Shown in pieces: positions 22,370-36,005 of a stretch of 64,000 bases of DNA. Source of the DNA: Mytilus trossulus (taxonomy: Eukaryota; Mollusca; Bivalvia; Mytilida; Mytilidae); assembly GCF_036588685.1 (NCBI RefSeq), contig NC_086374.1, forward strand, positions 25,660,886 to 25,724,885, written 5' to 3'. Position 1 is the first letter of the stretch. Every line of letters begins with the position of its first letter. The notes under the pieces were generated by a model. That model worked only from the letters and a program-made list of their open reading frames with translations. It had not been told where the DNA came from and ran no database searches. Both the position numbers and the translations under genes were made by a program.

Positions 22370-25300
22370 TCATTGAAAGAATAAATGACCTCTGAGACAG
22401 TCAACAAACATTGTAACGGATCCTAAATCACCAGGTCTAAGTTCTGACTTCTTTTCTGCCAATTCTCTATTCATGTCTTCAAGAATTGCAACCAAATCGC
22501 ACCTAAAATATAATATAATTCATCAACAAGGATATAAATATAACAAGTAAAGTTTACCCAACATTTGCTTTTTTTACACACACACCTCTTATTTTTTATT
22601 TTCTTATGTATTACATAACGTGCAAAGACTGTACAGAATATTGCAGTTATTGTCAAAACGTATTTTATTTTAACGCCTTAAAATGAGTGCTTGTATACAA
22701 TAACTAACCATGTGATTATGGATTTCCGAATTGATTTTCCTCTAAGTTCAGTATTTTTGTGATTTTACTTTTTTCTGTATCTAGATGTACATGTACACAT
22801 AACAAAGGCAATTGCACGAGTACTTGTGTATATTATGGTAACAGTAGTTTGCCGATGCAAAAATCTAACACCACAAAGGACGAGAACAGGTGCTTTGTTC
22901 TGAAAAGCCATGCAAATATACTTCCAGTCAAAATTTCGCACTCGGGGAAACGGCACAATCGGTCAAATTACAGATAAGACGAATATTCTTATAAACATTG
23001 TCCAAGCTTGAATACTATTTATTGCACTAGTAGGAGAGTGCAATTAATAGTCTACTACAAGATATTAATGTAGAGATTTTCAGAAAGGTTTATGGTAAAT
23101 GAAAGGTTAGATTGCTACATCTGTTTCATAATTAAGAATATGCCAAACCGTTTTCGTCAAAAATATATGAATTAAATTCAATAAAAATCAAACAAACAAT
23201 CAAACAAACAAACAAACAAACAAACAAACAAACCACACGCACACACACATCGCAAAATAACACATTTCTTATTGAGGTCAATAAAAAAAAACACCCCAAA
23301 ACACACGCTTAAATATTTGAAAATAAAAAATTCAAAAATGATAATTAAAAACTGGTTTCACACTGAGAATTTAAAATCGCACACATAAAACCATGGGAAA
23401 TAAATCTGTCAACGAGGTCATATTTGTAGATCTTTGTACCTTTGTCCATAGGTACTCAATCATACCACACTTGATATATCGTTTGGTTTGAAAAGGTATA
23501 ACTTTTGTTTTGCTTTAGTATTTTATAATAGATTAACATTGATATGTCGACATAAAAGGCTAAACCATAAAATGTTGACGTTTTTGTATTTTATGAAATC
23601 GTGTCACCTCACGATAGACAACATTTCACTACGAAATACTATCTTTGACAATATTTCACTTTGAAATACTGTAAATGACAATATTTAACAGTGAAATTCT
23701 CTTCATTCCAATATTTATAAGCTCTTATAAACTTCGTACTTTATTTTGCCTTTTTAACATTTTGGATTCGAGCGTCCTTGATGGGTCTTTTGTAGACGAA
23801 ACGCGCATCTGGCGTACATACAAAGTTTAATCCTGGTATTTTTAATGTTTTTTAATGTGAAATACTGTCCAAGAAAATATTTCTCAATCTAATTATATCT
23901 TCCTGAGAAATCATCTGCCATAAAAATTGTGAGCGTGTCTGGATCAAATTCTTTTTTTGATGAAAGAACCAATAAGAATTTCTGCATATATTCATTACAT
24001 ATGAGAGAAAGGGAGGGGACTGGATCGTTATTCTTGGTATCAAAGATGTTCACTGCTATACCAACTCAGAATATCTTATAAACGTTCCAATTCCTTTATT
24101 TTACAAAGCATTACGAGTTATTAATCATAATTATCTTTTACTTATTCGTGTCACAGACCATAGCATTGAATGTTAGTAACCATTAACTTACGCTTTGTAT
24201 TTGTCACTGAGATGTTTATACAGTGAGTAGAGATAATATGATCCAGTCTTTTCTCCGTCTTTAGGGTTGTATGCTAGATTTCCCGGCAGTGTCGAAAAAC
24301 CATAAAGAAAGTCTGTATCATTTATAAGGGGCTGCAATGTTTTTTGCATCTTATCTGAAATATAAACAGGCTAGTCGTTGTGCATTGCAAGCAAGGGTGT
24401 CGTCATATTCTTAGAAATGTGGTAAACAAATATGCAAAGACTGGATGTCAAGTTCTGTGTTACAAGGGATTTCAAAATATTGAAGGAAACCGTAAAAGAC
24501 AAAAGCTAGCACACAATTAACCATAAACATTTTCATATAAAAAACAAGAGTTAGTTCATTGAGGGCTGTCATAATCAGGTATGTCATCAACGGTATGTAC
24601 ATCTTATTTGGTATAAGACACTGATCGTATGTATTGTCCAGTAATCAAAGCCAGCAACGGGCCTTATTCCAGACGAGGAAATAAGGTAAATATGTGGAGG
24701 ACTCTTACCACGTAATGATATAATCAGCTTGTGATGGTGACTATAAAACTAAAATTTAAATCCTGTCAAGTAGTTCTGCCAAGAAAACAATCGCTCTTGA
24801 TACAAGCTTTCATTCTATTGCACAACAAAAGGAAAGTCCCTGTTTGGAAACTGAATTCCTGTATGTAATACGTTTTCATTTTCTTTCTTACTTCTTTATG
24901 ATCAATTAATGATACCCAAATACGAGCATTTGAATTAGTGTCGCGCCATTTGGAATATATTGAGGAAAACTGTGATCATTTTTAGCAGAATTGATCAGAA
25001 TTCCATTACTAGAGACTTATGTTATTATGTTTTTAAGAGACGGGTTATCATTTTCATAGAAAAAGCAATGCACAATAAGTAAACATTTGTTGAAAGACTC
25101 ATACTGAATTATCAATTTATTAGTACAACATATTCAAAAAGCTTTACTGTACATGATATTTATATGCTTCACAAAGTACAGAATAGATATCTCTCAAAAA
25201 TTAGCATGTGTAGTGTGAAGTACCTTCAGTTTCTATGTTGCATGCTTGAAACAAAAATATCTTCGGTTTTCCATCTAGATCTGGACATGCATCCACAGTG

Positions 25301-28300
25301 AATCTTTTTAACTGGGGACCTAACATGAGATCATACCCATCACTGCCGTAAACTTTATTGGCTGTCCCGTGACTGGAAATAATACAAACAAAACAGTCGA
25401 ATTTCTTGTGATCAGCTTCTGCCATAGCTTTCATTTCACGCTCTATCTCCCATTTCTTCAAATTATCCTTCCTAAGTACTTTATAACCAATCGTTGACAT
25501 AAGCCCCTCTAGTCGTTCTGAAACACAAATACTATTTTGTATGATGCATATCAACAAAACGTGTTGGCAAACAAACCGAACATTTAAGAGAGCTTTCTGT
25601 CAAATGACCTTCACAAAGTGTGGACTGGTATTGTGGTATAAAATATATGAAAATCAAAACCCATAACTCGAAAGCAAATTAAAATCAAAATGACGGCATA
25701 ATATAGTCAACTATACATAATGGCATATGACCCTGCCAAGAATAAATCCTTCTGTTTATAGAGGACTGCTGATTTAAATTGCAAAGATAGTGGTGTATCT
25801 GAAATTATAAAACGTAATTCTACTTCTACTAAAAATAACCCACACCTATACTATCCAAACATTTACATGCAAAGTTAAATAATGATCTAATGAAATTACA
25901 GTACACCTTTTCTATAAGTTATGTCTATTCAATGTGTACTTTAATTTTCTTAGCACATTCAATGTTTCTACATGTTTGTGATATCTTGGACATTAATATA
26001 CTCGTTGGCTTGAGCAAAAGATCTTAAAATAAATATGTTAGATAGAGATCAACAGTAGATTTTCAATGTATGCAAAAGTGTATATTTGTTTAATTGTACT
26101 CCACGACAAGCGTAAATACTTACTTGCATCACCTTCCACACCTGGTCTGTTGGGCAACTTTTTACTGATTGGACATCCCGGTACTTGATAAAATTCACTG
26201 TTGGTTATCAATAAGCAGTAACCTAAAATTTTCAAATTGATAATACTTATTTTTCCATTGGAATCTTCGTAATTTGACACCCTTTCTTACAAATATTATT
26301 GAAACCATCATTTTCAGACACTTTTTTTTTTAACTAAAACTATTGAAATCGTTAACATTAGTTAGTGTTTTGAATATTACCTTAGAACACATCATTATCG
26401 GACAGTTTTAAGGCAAATACCATTGGAACAATCATTAAAAGGCATAGTTTTCACAAATTCATTTGAAACCGTTATTATCAGACAGTTGTTTTACAAAAAT
26501 ATTTGTCACCATCATTATCCGGCAATGTTGTGACAAATGCAATAGGAACCAACATTATCACACTGCTTTGGTAAACACCATAGTGAACTTCATAATCAGG
26601 CAGTATTTTGACACGTATTATTGGAATCATAAAAACAAGGCAGTGTTGTGACGTATACCATTACGATTATTATTTTTAGACAGGGGGTTGACATATTCAT
26701 ATCAACATCGTAGAATCTATTCTCAAATCCTCTAGTATAAATACTGACTTACCAACAGGTTTAACAGTCAGCCTGTACTGAAATCCATCGGTATAGTCTT
26801 GGTATTGTCTAACAGTCATGTCAATCTCTATTCTTGAGAATTGCCCATCTTCCAACGTATTCAACTTCCTGAACAAATCTGACAAAAAACCAAGTGTGGC
26901 GGAATATTTCTGGTCTGTTTTCAGCTGTTCTATCAGAGTTAACACACCACGAGCATCTTTTAAAGGCAGCACTGTTGTTCCCAGATGGAGCTCTACGACT
27001 TGTGCAGTTTTTGTTTCCTTTTTCTTGTTTTTACCTTAATATATGAGTTATTTGATTTGACAAAGGTATTATATAACTTTTTTCAACTATTAGAAGAAAG
27101 TGAAAAATTTACACATGTAATGACGAACTACAATTGGGCACGATAAATGTGTTTTAATCGTAATTTCAGATGTTCTGTCATCCTTTTAAAAAATTGGGAA
27201 ATCTCATAAAAATCACAAATTTGAAATTTGAAAAAAACGCATGAATATATAAATTATTCCATATCACATTTCAAAACTAGTTTAAAACTGACTTGAAAGT
27301 TTAAAAAAACGTTCATTTATAAATAGAATTAGACATACACTTTAAGTACTTGGATTGCGGTTTGAAGGATAATTTAAAGAAATGGGAGATAGAGCGTGAT
27401 GGAGAAATGTCTTATTTGCATTCCTGCAAGCCACATCTTTTTATATCTATTATATCATAACTACATCTCAGTTTTAAGTCTTCTCTAAACATTCAATGTT
27501 ATCTGAGAGGTATCAGGCACATAAAGACGCAAAACAGAAATCCGGTCAAATATCCTTGCATCTCTGCATCTTGAAAGTATTTTATAACTGATCGCATAGT
27601 TGTCCTTTTTCTGCAAAATTTTTATGATGTGTTTGTCTTATTAAATAGTCGACTGACTATACTCTTTAAAAAGAACTCTTTTATTGTTATTTAAGCGTAT
27701 CAAAGTTATCAAATTAATGTTTTGGGGTGAAAAAAAAAATCTTTAGGTGTAATAGTTTAAGAACGTGCTTTAATGATCCGTTTTTGGTTGCCAGTTTTAT
27801 CTTTTTTGATTATCAACACTACATTTCTACACAATTCTGTCAACTAGAACATGTTAAATTAACCTTATTATTGCAACTATTATTTGCTTCAACTCACATT
27901 CATTCAGCTTTTCATTATGAAATTAAAAATATAGCTTTGCTATATATAGTAACTGTGATAAAACTATAAGAACTGTTAGTATTCTCCTTGACAATATCAG
28001 TGTACGTTTCGGCAATTTACTTTATTAATAGGTTGTAGGTATTCCTATGAGAAGTATTTTTGCTCCTTCGATAGCAGATTTTTACCTACCTGTCTTGTCA
28101 TTGATCATAGTGTATTTATCTTGCTCATAAAAAATCTAACATGAGCAGTAATGATGATCCATGATTATACGTTTCTACGATTTGAATATTTCATTTCCCA
28201 TGTTGTAATCCATGAAACTTACTAAACTGTGTTCGTTTTGACTTATTGTTGAACATGTTGAATGACACATGGCAACCTGTATATGTTCACATCATTATCC

Positions 28301-31300
28301 ATTGATATTTTGCGGAGATTTGTATCTATGTTAATCATACAGCATCTTATTTTCATAATTTACTTTCAGCTTTCAATAAAATATCTTAGGTATATTTTCA
28401 ATATTTGATAGTGCTTTTTTATTTAAAAAATATGCAAAAGAAAGATCGCACTCCAAACATGCATGTGGACAACACACATTCAAATAAAAGATGAGAAATA
28501 AAAATGATCAGACATTTTTCACTAATGTCTAATTATACATATAAACATAATGGAAGCTGTTTTATACGACAAACATTTTCAGATTTGAGATTTACAAAAT
28601 CAGCAGACAATGTTTTGTATACAATAAACACACGATGCACCAATATGCAACATTACATGTGATACACAAATATTTAACAATACTTGCATAAAACGTACGA
28701 ACATTCCACAAGAACAAGTATAGCATCAAGTTACAAACATAAAAATATTAAAAAATAACTTGTTTTGTTGTTGATGTACAGATATATCTCAATTTACTTA
28801 GAATTACTTGTCATTTCCAAATCATCTAAATAATAAAAAAATTCTTCACATCAAATTGTAGTACAGACACATAAACATGGCTACCCGAGGTCGTTGAATT
28901 TTTATTTTTTAATTTTTTTTCCCTATGCAGTCATACCTTTTCCAAAAAAAAAATATATTTTCAATCGCCATAGTAATGATGATTTGAAAACGTTATACAA
29001 CTCATTTCGAACTTTTTCTCTTACGTACATGACGAAAACTAGTTGTCTAAAACTACATATGTTGTCTGGAATAGATAATTTTTCTATTCGACCAAATTGG
29101 AAAAAAACATGACATGCAATTATGTATTCTCAAAAAATATTTACATCTTTCCAAATTAAACATAAATGATAAATGGGAGACTCTCTTCAAAGAACGAATT
29201 TTTAATAGATAAGAAGCAAATAATATTTGGAGTGAACGTCAATCAAACAGAACATGAACGACACAAAACACATTCCAAATCACAAGGAACCTAGTAGAAA
29301 TGTGGGTATCATAAAGAAGAAGTGTGGAATACAAAATAAGTTTACATTAAGATTTATTGGAAATCCAACAAACTTATTCCTGTAAGTGGTAAATGGACTA
29401 ACTAATGTATCGTATTGAGTAGAATTAAGAATGGAAATGGGGAACGTGTCAAAGAGACAACAACTCGACCACAGAAAAAAAAGATAGGTTTTGTTCACGC
29501 ATCGTTGTCTACATAATAGAATTAGATGCGACTTTCATATAAGTGAGAGAGCTTCATCTAGCTATACAACCAGTCTCAATCCGCTATTTTCTACATAAGA
29601 AATGCCTGTACCAAGTCAGGAATATGACAGTTGTTCTCCATTCGTTTGATGTACTGAAGCTTTTAATTTTGCCATTTAAATGGGGACTTTCCGTTTTGAA
29701 TTTTCATCGGAGCTCAGTATTTTTGTGATTATAATTTTTATAAAAATGCCTGTCATTCAAATAGTCTGAACACAGAGCGACTTAACCTTGTAAGAAATTG
29801 TTAGTTCTAACCGATTTTAACGGTTCAACCCTCAATTTTTCTTATAATGTCTTGTCCAAGTCAGGAATATGGCAGTTGTTATCCAACAGTGTATGTTGCA
29901 TTGCCGTTTATTTTGTTGCACTTCAGTGTTCTGTTGTTTCGTTTTTTCCTCTTATAGTTGATGTGTTTCCCTCGGTTTTAGTATGAAACCTGGATTTGTT
30001 TTCTCTACTTCGATTTAAGACGTTTGAACAGCGGTATATACAAGTCTACTGTTTCCTCGATTTAAAATGGGTGTAAATATATCTCCTGCATAAAACCGGG
30101 TTCATAATTACCAATGTAAAGGTTTTAATATGGTTACAGAGTGACACTTAGTATAGTTAGGCACATATCAAAGTATATGGTATAGGGGTTTATAATTTTC
30201 TTGTTAAATAATGTGGTATGTTATAAAATATTGGTAATACTATCGACAGTCGGAACCTTTAGTTAAAGAAGAAGAGCGTGTATTCTCGGTGCAACCAACT
30301 GCTAAGATTATTGTATCGTCCTAATTATCACTTATTCAGTATTTAATTGTATAAACTCTGTGTGCGACTCTTTATTAATAAAATTCACGGTACCAATTTT
30401 CTTGCACCAGATGCGCATTTCGACAATACATGTCTCTTCAGTGATGCTCGTGGCCAAAATATTTGAAATCCAAAGATTATATAAAAGATGAAGAGTTTAT
30501 TAAGGTATACCATCAACAACAAACAAGTTTCTTGCCATTAACCATACCGAATAGAACGGAATCATATACTTCCATGAGAAATTCTGATGGAAAGAAAGCA
30601 CAAAAGATACTGAGATGTTATAATATTCATTTATCATTTCATTCAATAATTTATAGTGGTGTACTCTTTGGTCGAGCGAAAAGCTTTTTTGCAAATGACA
30701 AAAACACATCAATCTTTAAACAAAGGAAAATGGTTCATGCATTTTTATCTTAAGTGCTATGCAATTAAAAAAACAATGTTCTGAAATCAAGGGGATTATT
30801 TCACCACCTAGTAAAAATAAGTGGAATATACTATGAACTCTTGTTCTTTAAAATTTTGAAAAAATACGGATGGAAAAATTTCTATCTGGCATATGACAAA
30901 AAGAATTTACAAAATACAATACGTACCTAATTGGTTGGCAGATGGGTTGGCCAGTTTCTTCCGTCTCTGGTCCGTCTTTACATTTGTATCCTATATATGT
31001 TAGTATTGAATTATAATTTTTCATTTGTAATAAATTAAAGCATCCGATCAAGTATATGTACATTATGCTTTGTTGTGATTAATTTTGCCATCCCCAATAA
31101 TACACTTGCATTGTCTTGATATAGCGGTACTCTATAAGGTAATTTATGCTGGTCTTTGTTGTTTTTTTAAAGTCTAATATGGAGGTTTGGTATATTTTAT
31201 AGCTAGTAACCTCTGGGTTCGTGGTTTCTATTTAGCGAACCAACTATTATCCATTGTATCCATATGAAATGACTGTAAGAAGGCAAATTTTTTTAGTCAT

Positions 31301-31665
31301 TCACAAATTGTTTTGTTTGTATGTATGCTCGATTGTTTCTGGAAGTTTCGGGTTTAATAGAAATAAAGATAACTGTATCAAATGAATATATTCTTTCCTC
31401 CATGACGATGGTAAAAACAAAACAATCAATAAATAAGAACTTACTCAAAGTTACATTGCCAATTAGTTAGCTTCTATAATTGTGTACACACAGGAAGATT
31501 GAAACATGAGCAACAAAACATATCATCAAAATTATAGACTCCATTTCTGTTTTATTTTATCAAACTGTCTTATTTAATCTTATAAAATCTCCATATTACA
31601 TAAAAAAAGAAATTTGTAAGACTTACCTCTCGGGTCGAATCATTTTTCTGTTGCGACGGTTTCAT
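22370..31665 (-). CDS. Caspase B: compact caspase-8-like protein
   Basis: Seven exons: 31627-31665, 30927-30990, 26753-27034, 26124-26222, 25224-25517, 24192-24354 and 22370-22502. They sum to 1,074 nt (357 residues), all GT-AG and in phase. The first exon has 13 codons ending in phase 0 and the second ends in phase 1, the same pattern as caspase A. Residues 35-128 are the prodomain block shared with A and C. Residues 129-259 are p20, with Arg in NRPGVEGDA, His211 (SSHG) and Cys254 (QACNI). Residues 260-357 are p10, ending in LFFQ like caspase A. The p10 residue that normally supplies the S1-pocket Arg is Asn289 (LAYN). Catalytic dyad intact but pocket altered suggests changed specificity or low activity. 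The p20-p10 linker is short with no obvious cleavage motif. A weaker alternative first exon is at 28092-28110 (MINDKT, phase 1). Confidence 0.85.
23185..23250. repeat. CAAA microsatellite
   Basis: A run of about 10 'caaa' units from about 23192 leads into a short 'acac' stretch. It lies in the last intron of caspase B. Confidence 0.9.
23600..23705. repeat. Short tandem repeat, about 37-bp unit, 3 copies
   Basis: The pattern 'gacaatatttcactttgaaa' followed by 'tact' recurs three times with changes. Confidence 0.6.
23765..23850. repeat. Mussel interspersed element, 'cgtttcgtctac' family (inverted)
   Basis: 'gtagacgaaacgcgcatctg' is followed by 'gcgtac', inverted relative to the copy at 19830. 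Confidence 0.75.
26270..26690. repeat. Degenerate minisatellite, about 45-50-bp unit
   Basis: Seven or more divergent units follow the pattern 'attggaaccatcattatcag' then 'gcagtgttttgacaaat'. It fills the short intron of caspase B between the prodomain exon and the first p20 exon. Confidence 0.75.
29545..29745 (-). repeat. Interspersed repeat, 'atactgaactccgagg' family (inverted)
   Basis: It is the reverse complement of the copies at 5770 and 34525, ending 'atcggagctcagtatttttg'. It lies in a caspase B intron. Confidence 0.7.
29835..30060 (-). repeat. Interspersed repeat, 'accgctgttcaaaa' family (inverted)
   Basis: It contains 'gcacttcagtgttctgttg', 'gatgtgtttccctcggtttt' and 'tgaacagcggtatatac', the reverse complement of the other copies. 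Confidence 0.75.
30375..30450. repeat. Mussel interspersed element, 'cgtttcgtctac' family (diverged)
   Basis: 'ccagatgcgcatttcgacaa' is followed by 'cagtgatgctcgtggc'. Confidence 0.55.
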
Positions 31666-33392
31666 CTTGTTTTTCGAAGGATTAATCCAAGTCTGTGTGC
31701 AATAACTTACTTAATGAAAAATGCATAAGTCGCCAAAGAATATAATTAACAAAAGAGTTTATCGTTGTCATGTTCTGTTTCAAATGTTTGCTTTTGTCTA
31801 TTTAGCTTATACATAATTAACCTAAAAGTTAATTGATAAGTAGTATTCCCGTGGATAACACAGACCGATTCTATTTGTACAACTTAATATTGTATGAAAT
31901 CTTCAAGGCGGGACGTTAATATATTGGTCCCAAGTGTGTAACTATAAGCGTTTTCAAAATATCCTTTGACATCAACATTTTGATTTTCCAATACAAAAAT
32001 TGATCTTTTGGATAAATGTGTAAAAAAAAAAGTAAAATAGGTATGACAGACTTATCAAATATATCATAGATAAATACATTCGTATAATGTTCGCTGCTAT
32101 CGGAAAAGATGGAGTTAAGTTTTGATATTGATATAAATGATATCTTTATGGCATCATTATTTGAGCGGTGGATATCAGAGTACTCAACACTTACTCCTCC
32201 CACGCATGTTATAAAACGTATTCAGGTAACGAGTGAAACTATTTTTCTTAGTTAAGATAAATTATATAAAGGTCTCAACATGCAGCTTTCATATACATTT
32301 GAGAAAAGGGACTTTGGGGAGACAGTAGCCCATTACGATTATCTAATAAAAAGGCTTCTAGAGATTTTTATAAATAAGTCTGCTTCTGTATAATGTGACA
32401 CGCTTCGTGACCTCTAGATACAATAAATTTCTGTTATTACTTAAGTTTATATGATACGATCTTGTTTTAATGATTCGAAGTTATTAATCTTTAACAGATA
32501 CTCTCTCCGTCACAAGTAACTTCTATATTTGTAAATAATTTATAAGTCAAAAACAAATTAAAAGCAAAACCATATCAGTCATTATTCGTTTTGTAATCAA
32601 TATATTAGTCGCGGAAGACTAGGTGACATGGAAATGATAAAATCAAAAATGTGTTTGTAAAATTGAGAAAGGTCAGCGATTCTAGAATATTTAGTGCAGA
32701 ATTTATATTAGTTTGATGCTTGTTTATCAGAAGCTTGTTGTAGAAAAGCTGTTTTAAATAGATAGAATTAATCAAATTTGTCAACAGATTTTTAATCATT
32801 TGAACATTTATTTCTAGTTTCTATGATGTCAGTTTAAAGCTTAATGTATTAAGGGGGTCTCATTGGGAGGTTCTAATCCCGGAACCCGCTTACTCTTTTG
32901 TCAGATCCCCGTATCCCGCTTACACTATGTACGTAAGCAATTATCATTTTTTTGTAATTTCCCGTGTCCCGCTAGATTTCATTTCCCGTTTTCCCGGCAC
33001 AATAGTTTTACTTTCACGTGTCATGCTTACAAAACATCGGCAATCCCGCGTCACACTAAGACCGCAATGATACCAACTATTGATTAAAACAAATTTATAA
33101 TAAAACAGTAGGAATAAAAGCCCTTTTGATTACAAGGCTGCTTATTATCAAGAGTACGTAAACATAGGCTAACCCTAGAAACAACATCAAATATATTTGG
33201 TTGTAAAAAAGGATTTAAAGTATTTTAATATAAATCACTCAAATAATTGAAAGATTAACTGATTGAAAGATTAACTGAGTTTTTTAAGTATAAAAAAAGA
33301 AACAAATAGACAAACGACAATCTACAAAACATTACACAGAAATCTGAAAATGATCACAAAACTCCGCTAGACAGCCGAACTGAATTAATGTA

Positions 33393-33735
33393 AAAAAGAA
33401 GATGTAGTATGATTGTCAATGAGACAATTGTCCACAAGAGACCAAAATGACACAGACATTAACAACTTAAGGTCACCGTACGGCCTTCAACAAAAAGCAA
33501 AGCCCATGTCGCATAGTCGGCTGTAAATGGCTCCGATATGACAATGTAAAACAATTCAAACGAGAAAAACTAACGGCCATATTTATATAAAAAAAAAGAA
33601 CAAAAAACAAATATGTAACACATAAACAAACGACAACCACTGAATTACAGGCTCCTGGCTTGGGACAGGCACATACATGAATAATGTGGCGGGGATGAAA
33701 AAGTTAGCGGGATCCCAACCCTCACTAATGTGCCC
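33393..33735 (+). repeat. Interspersed repeat, 'gtccacaagagacc' family (near full length)
   Basis: 'caatgagacaattgtccaca', then 'acagacattaacaacttaag', 'caccgtacggccttcaac' and 'gggacaggcacatacatg', ending near 'tcccaaccctcactaatg'. Confidence 0.75.
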
Positions 33736-33927
33736 ATTAAGATTGTTCTGCTTGGATGTTATAAATTTTAATTTTGAATAGCTACGTATGGCGTCTTTAC
33801 CAAAGATACTGAATCTATTATCTCGAAAGAAACATCACATGCAATAAATCAAAATTGACGCGATATGTTCAACAAAATGATACTCATAATATTAAAAGTA
33901 AAATTATGCTATTACAAGAAAGCCCCT

Positions 33928-34200
33928 TTTCGTCAATACAACAATTCGCTAGAGACCAAATGACATGAACGTTCACTACTATATGTTACCGTACGGCCTT
34001 TAAAAATTATCAAAACCCAAACCCCATAGTCTGCTATAAAAGACCCTGAAATGGCAGTTCTAACAAGAAAATTGACGGCTTGATATAAGTACAAAACGAT
34101 GATCAAACTAGATATACAGCAACAAATGGCAACCACTGAATTACAGGCTCCTAATTTGGGACCAGCACATAAAAAATGTGGCAATGTCAACATTTAGTCA
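33928..34200 (+). repeat. Interspersed repeat, 'gtccacaagagacc' family (second, diverged copy)
   Basis: It has the same block order as the copy about 200 bp to its left: 'gctagagaccaaatgacatg', 'accgtacggcctttaaa' and 'gaattacaggctcctaattt'. Confidence 0.65.
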
Positions 34201-34524
34201 TCCCATTAACTTGGAACAGATGTGTAACAAAACAACATTAGACACACTATAAAACTCAGTTGAAAAAGGCTAAACTCATTAGATATATTTACACATAGAT
34301 ATACATCTAACAAAAGCACGGAAATGACGTGGTAGGGTACTTGTACATCAGTATACAGATTTGAGAGTACTCGCAGTTATTGACAGCTAGTTCAAAGCCA
34401 CTAAAAGCTAATAAATCATTCATCTTAGACTAAATTATCAATCAGTACACATCCAACATAAAATAAATGCAGAGAAAAAAAATGACCTTATGCAATGCCA
34501 AGATACAGGTATCGAAAAAAAGTA

Positions 34525-34770
34525 AAAAAACAAAAATACTGAACTCCGAGGAAATTTCAAAATAGAAAAGTCCTTTACCAAATGGCTAAATCAAAAGCTC
34601 AAACACATCAAACGAATAGATAACAACTGTCATATGTTCTTTTTTAGAGAATGATGAATTGAATCTGGTTTTACAGCTAGCTAAATCTCTCACTTGTATG
34701 CCATTTGCATCAAATTCCATTATATTGACAACGACGCGTGAACAAAATAAACAGACAAAATAGGTAAAAA
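34525..34770 (+). repeat. Interspersed repeat, 'atactgaactccgagg' family
   Basis: It runs from 'aatactgaactccgaggaaa' to 'tatattgacaacgacgcgtg'. This copy gives the uninterrupted consensus used to recognise the nested insertion at 54947. Confidence 0.75.
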
Positions 34771-35099
34771 TGTATTATAAGCTTAATCACTATAAAAACA
34801 AACAATATGTAACGAAGAAGCACAAAAGGCATCTAATCAAATTAAACAACCTTATTTATTGCTTTTTTTGATTATCCAATTTTATTTAACTATGTTAAAA
34901 ATACTCATAAAGGATTGAACGATTTCAGTACTTGGACCCAATCCTTACCCTGACAGTCACATAGTTATGTGAACATTAATTCTGACGTAGAATCGCACTT
35001 TTGGCGTACATCAGTTCATCTGCATGTAAATTTCACACAGGTACATAGAAAATAGTTTTTTCGTTCAAAGTATGAACAGAATATAGTCTATAAAATTGA

Positions 35100-35600
35100 G
35101 AAAGGAAATGGTGAATATGTCAAAGCGACAACCACCCAACCATAGAGCAAACAACAGCCGAAGGCAACCAATGGGTCTTCAATGTAGCGAGAATTCCCGC
35201 ACCCGTAGGTGTCCTTCAGCTGGCCCCTAAAAATATGCATAATAGTACAGTGATAATGGACGTCATACTAAACTCCGAATTATACACAAGAAACTAAAAT
35301 TTAAAATCATACAAGACTAACAAAGGCCAGAGGCTCCTGACTTGGGACAGGCGCAAAATTGCGGCGGGGTTAAACATGTTTATGAGATCTCAACCCTCCC
35401 CCTATACCTCTAGCCAATGTAGAAAAGTAAAAGAATAACTATACGCACATTAAAATTTAGTTCAAGAGAAGTCCGAGTCCGATGTCAAAAGATGTAACAA
35501 AAGAAAATAAATAAAATGACAATAATACATAAATAACAACAGACTACTAGCAGTTAACTGACATGCCAGTTCCAGACCTCAATTAAACTGATTGAAAGAT
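35100..35600 (+). repeat. Interspersed repeat, 'gtcaaagcgacaa' family with tail
   Basis: Full block order, from 'ggaaatggtgaatatgtc' through 'ggacaggcgcaaaattgc' to 'cctatacctctagccaatgt', followed by 'agcagttaactgacatgcca', which I recognise as commonly associated repeat sequence in mussels. Confidence 0.7.
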
Positions 35601-36005
35601 TATGTCTTCATCATATAGTTCTTTTATGCATATCCTCTGCAGAATATAAATTAGAAGTTTCCCTTGTTCTACTTGATTCATGCTTACAATGCTTATCGTG
35701 AATTTTTAGTAGAATAAAAGCCACGTAATTGTGTCAGTTAAACACAAAAAGGCATATAGACAAAGCACATTAGCAAAAATGAAAGACAAGCATACAAAAA
35801 TAATCATAAAACAATAACACAATTTTGAGGAAGGAATTTTGATTTGATGGAACATGTCACAGCCATAATTGTTAAACCAAAAACATATTAACTTTTTTTT
35901 CGCCATGAGGATCTGAATTTTTAGATAGATTTGAAAGATATTTAGCATAATAAAAATGATCAAAGATTGTTGATAACATTACTGTATAAATGTAATGAAT
36001 AATAT

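Larger units (their letters stand above)
31666..36005. other. Intergenic spacer between caspase B and caspase C
   Basis: I looked here specifically for a p10 small subunit for caspase C and found none on either strand. The interval holds a block with repeated 'cccgctt' and 'cccgtatcccgctta' motifs (32880-33060), two copies of the 'gtccacaagagacc' family, one 'atactgaactccgagg' copy and one 'gtcaaagcgacaa' copy with its trailing 'actagcagttaactgacatg' block near 35550. Confidence 0.6.

Noticed and set aside
23185-23250. CAAA run considered as a CRISPR-like array
   Set aside because: It is a plain tetranucleotide microsatellite with no spacers.
31916-32203. 95-codon minus-strand open frame
   Set aside because: It shows no domain, no caspase p10 motif and no splice partner. 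Composition is ordinary spacer.
35540-35700. Short frame ending in IIFQSV, considered as a p10 tail for caspase C
   Set aside because: It lacks the p10 core, has no suitable acceptor, and lies in 'agcagttaactgacatg' sequence that belongs to a repeat.
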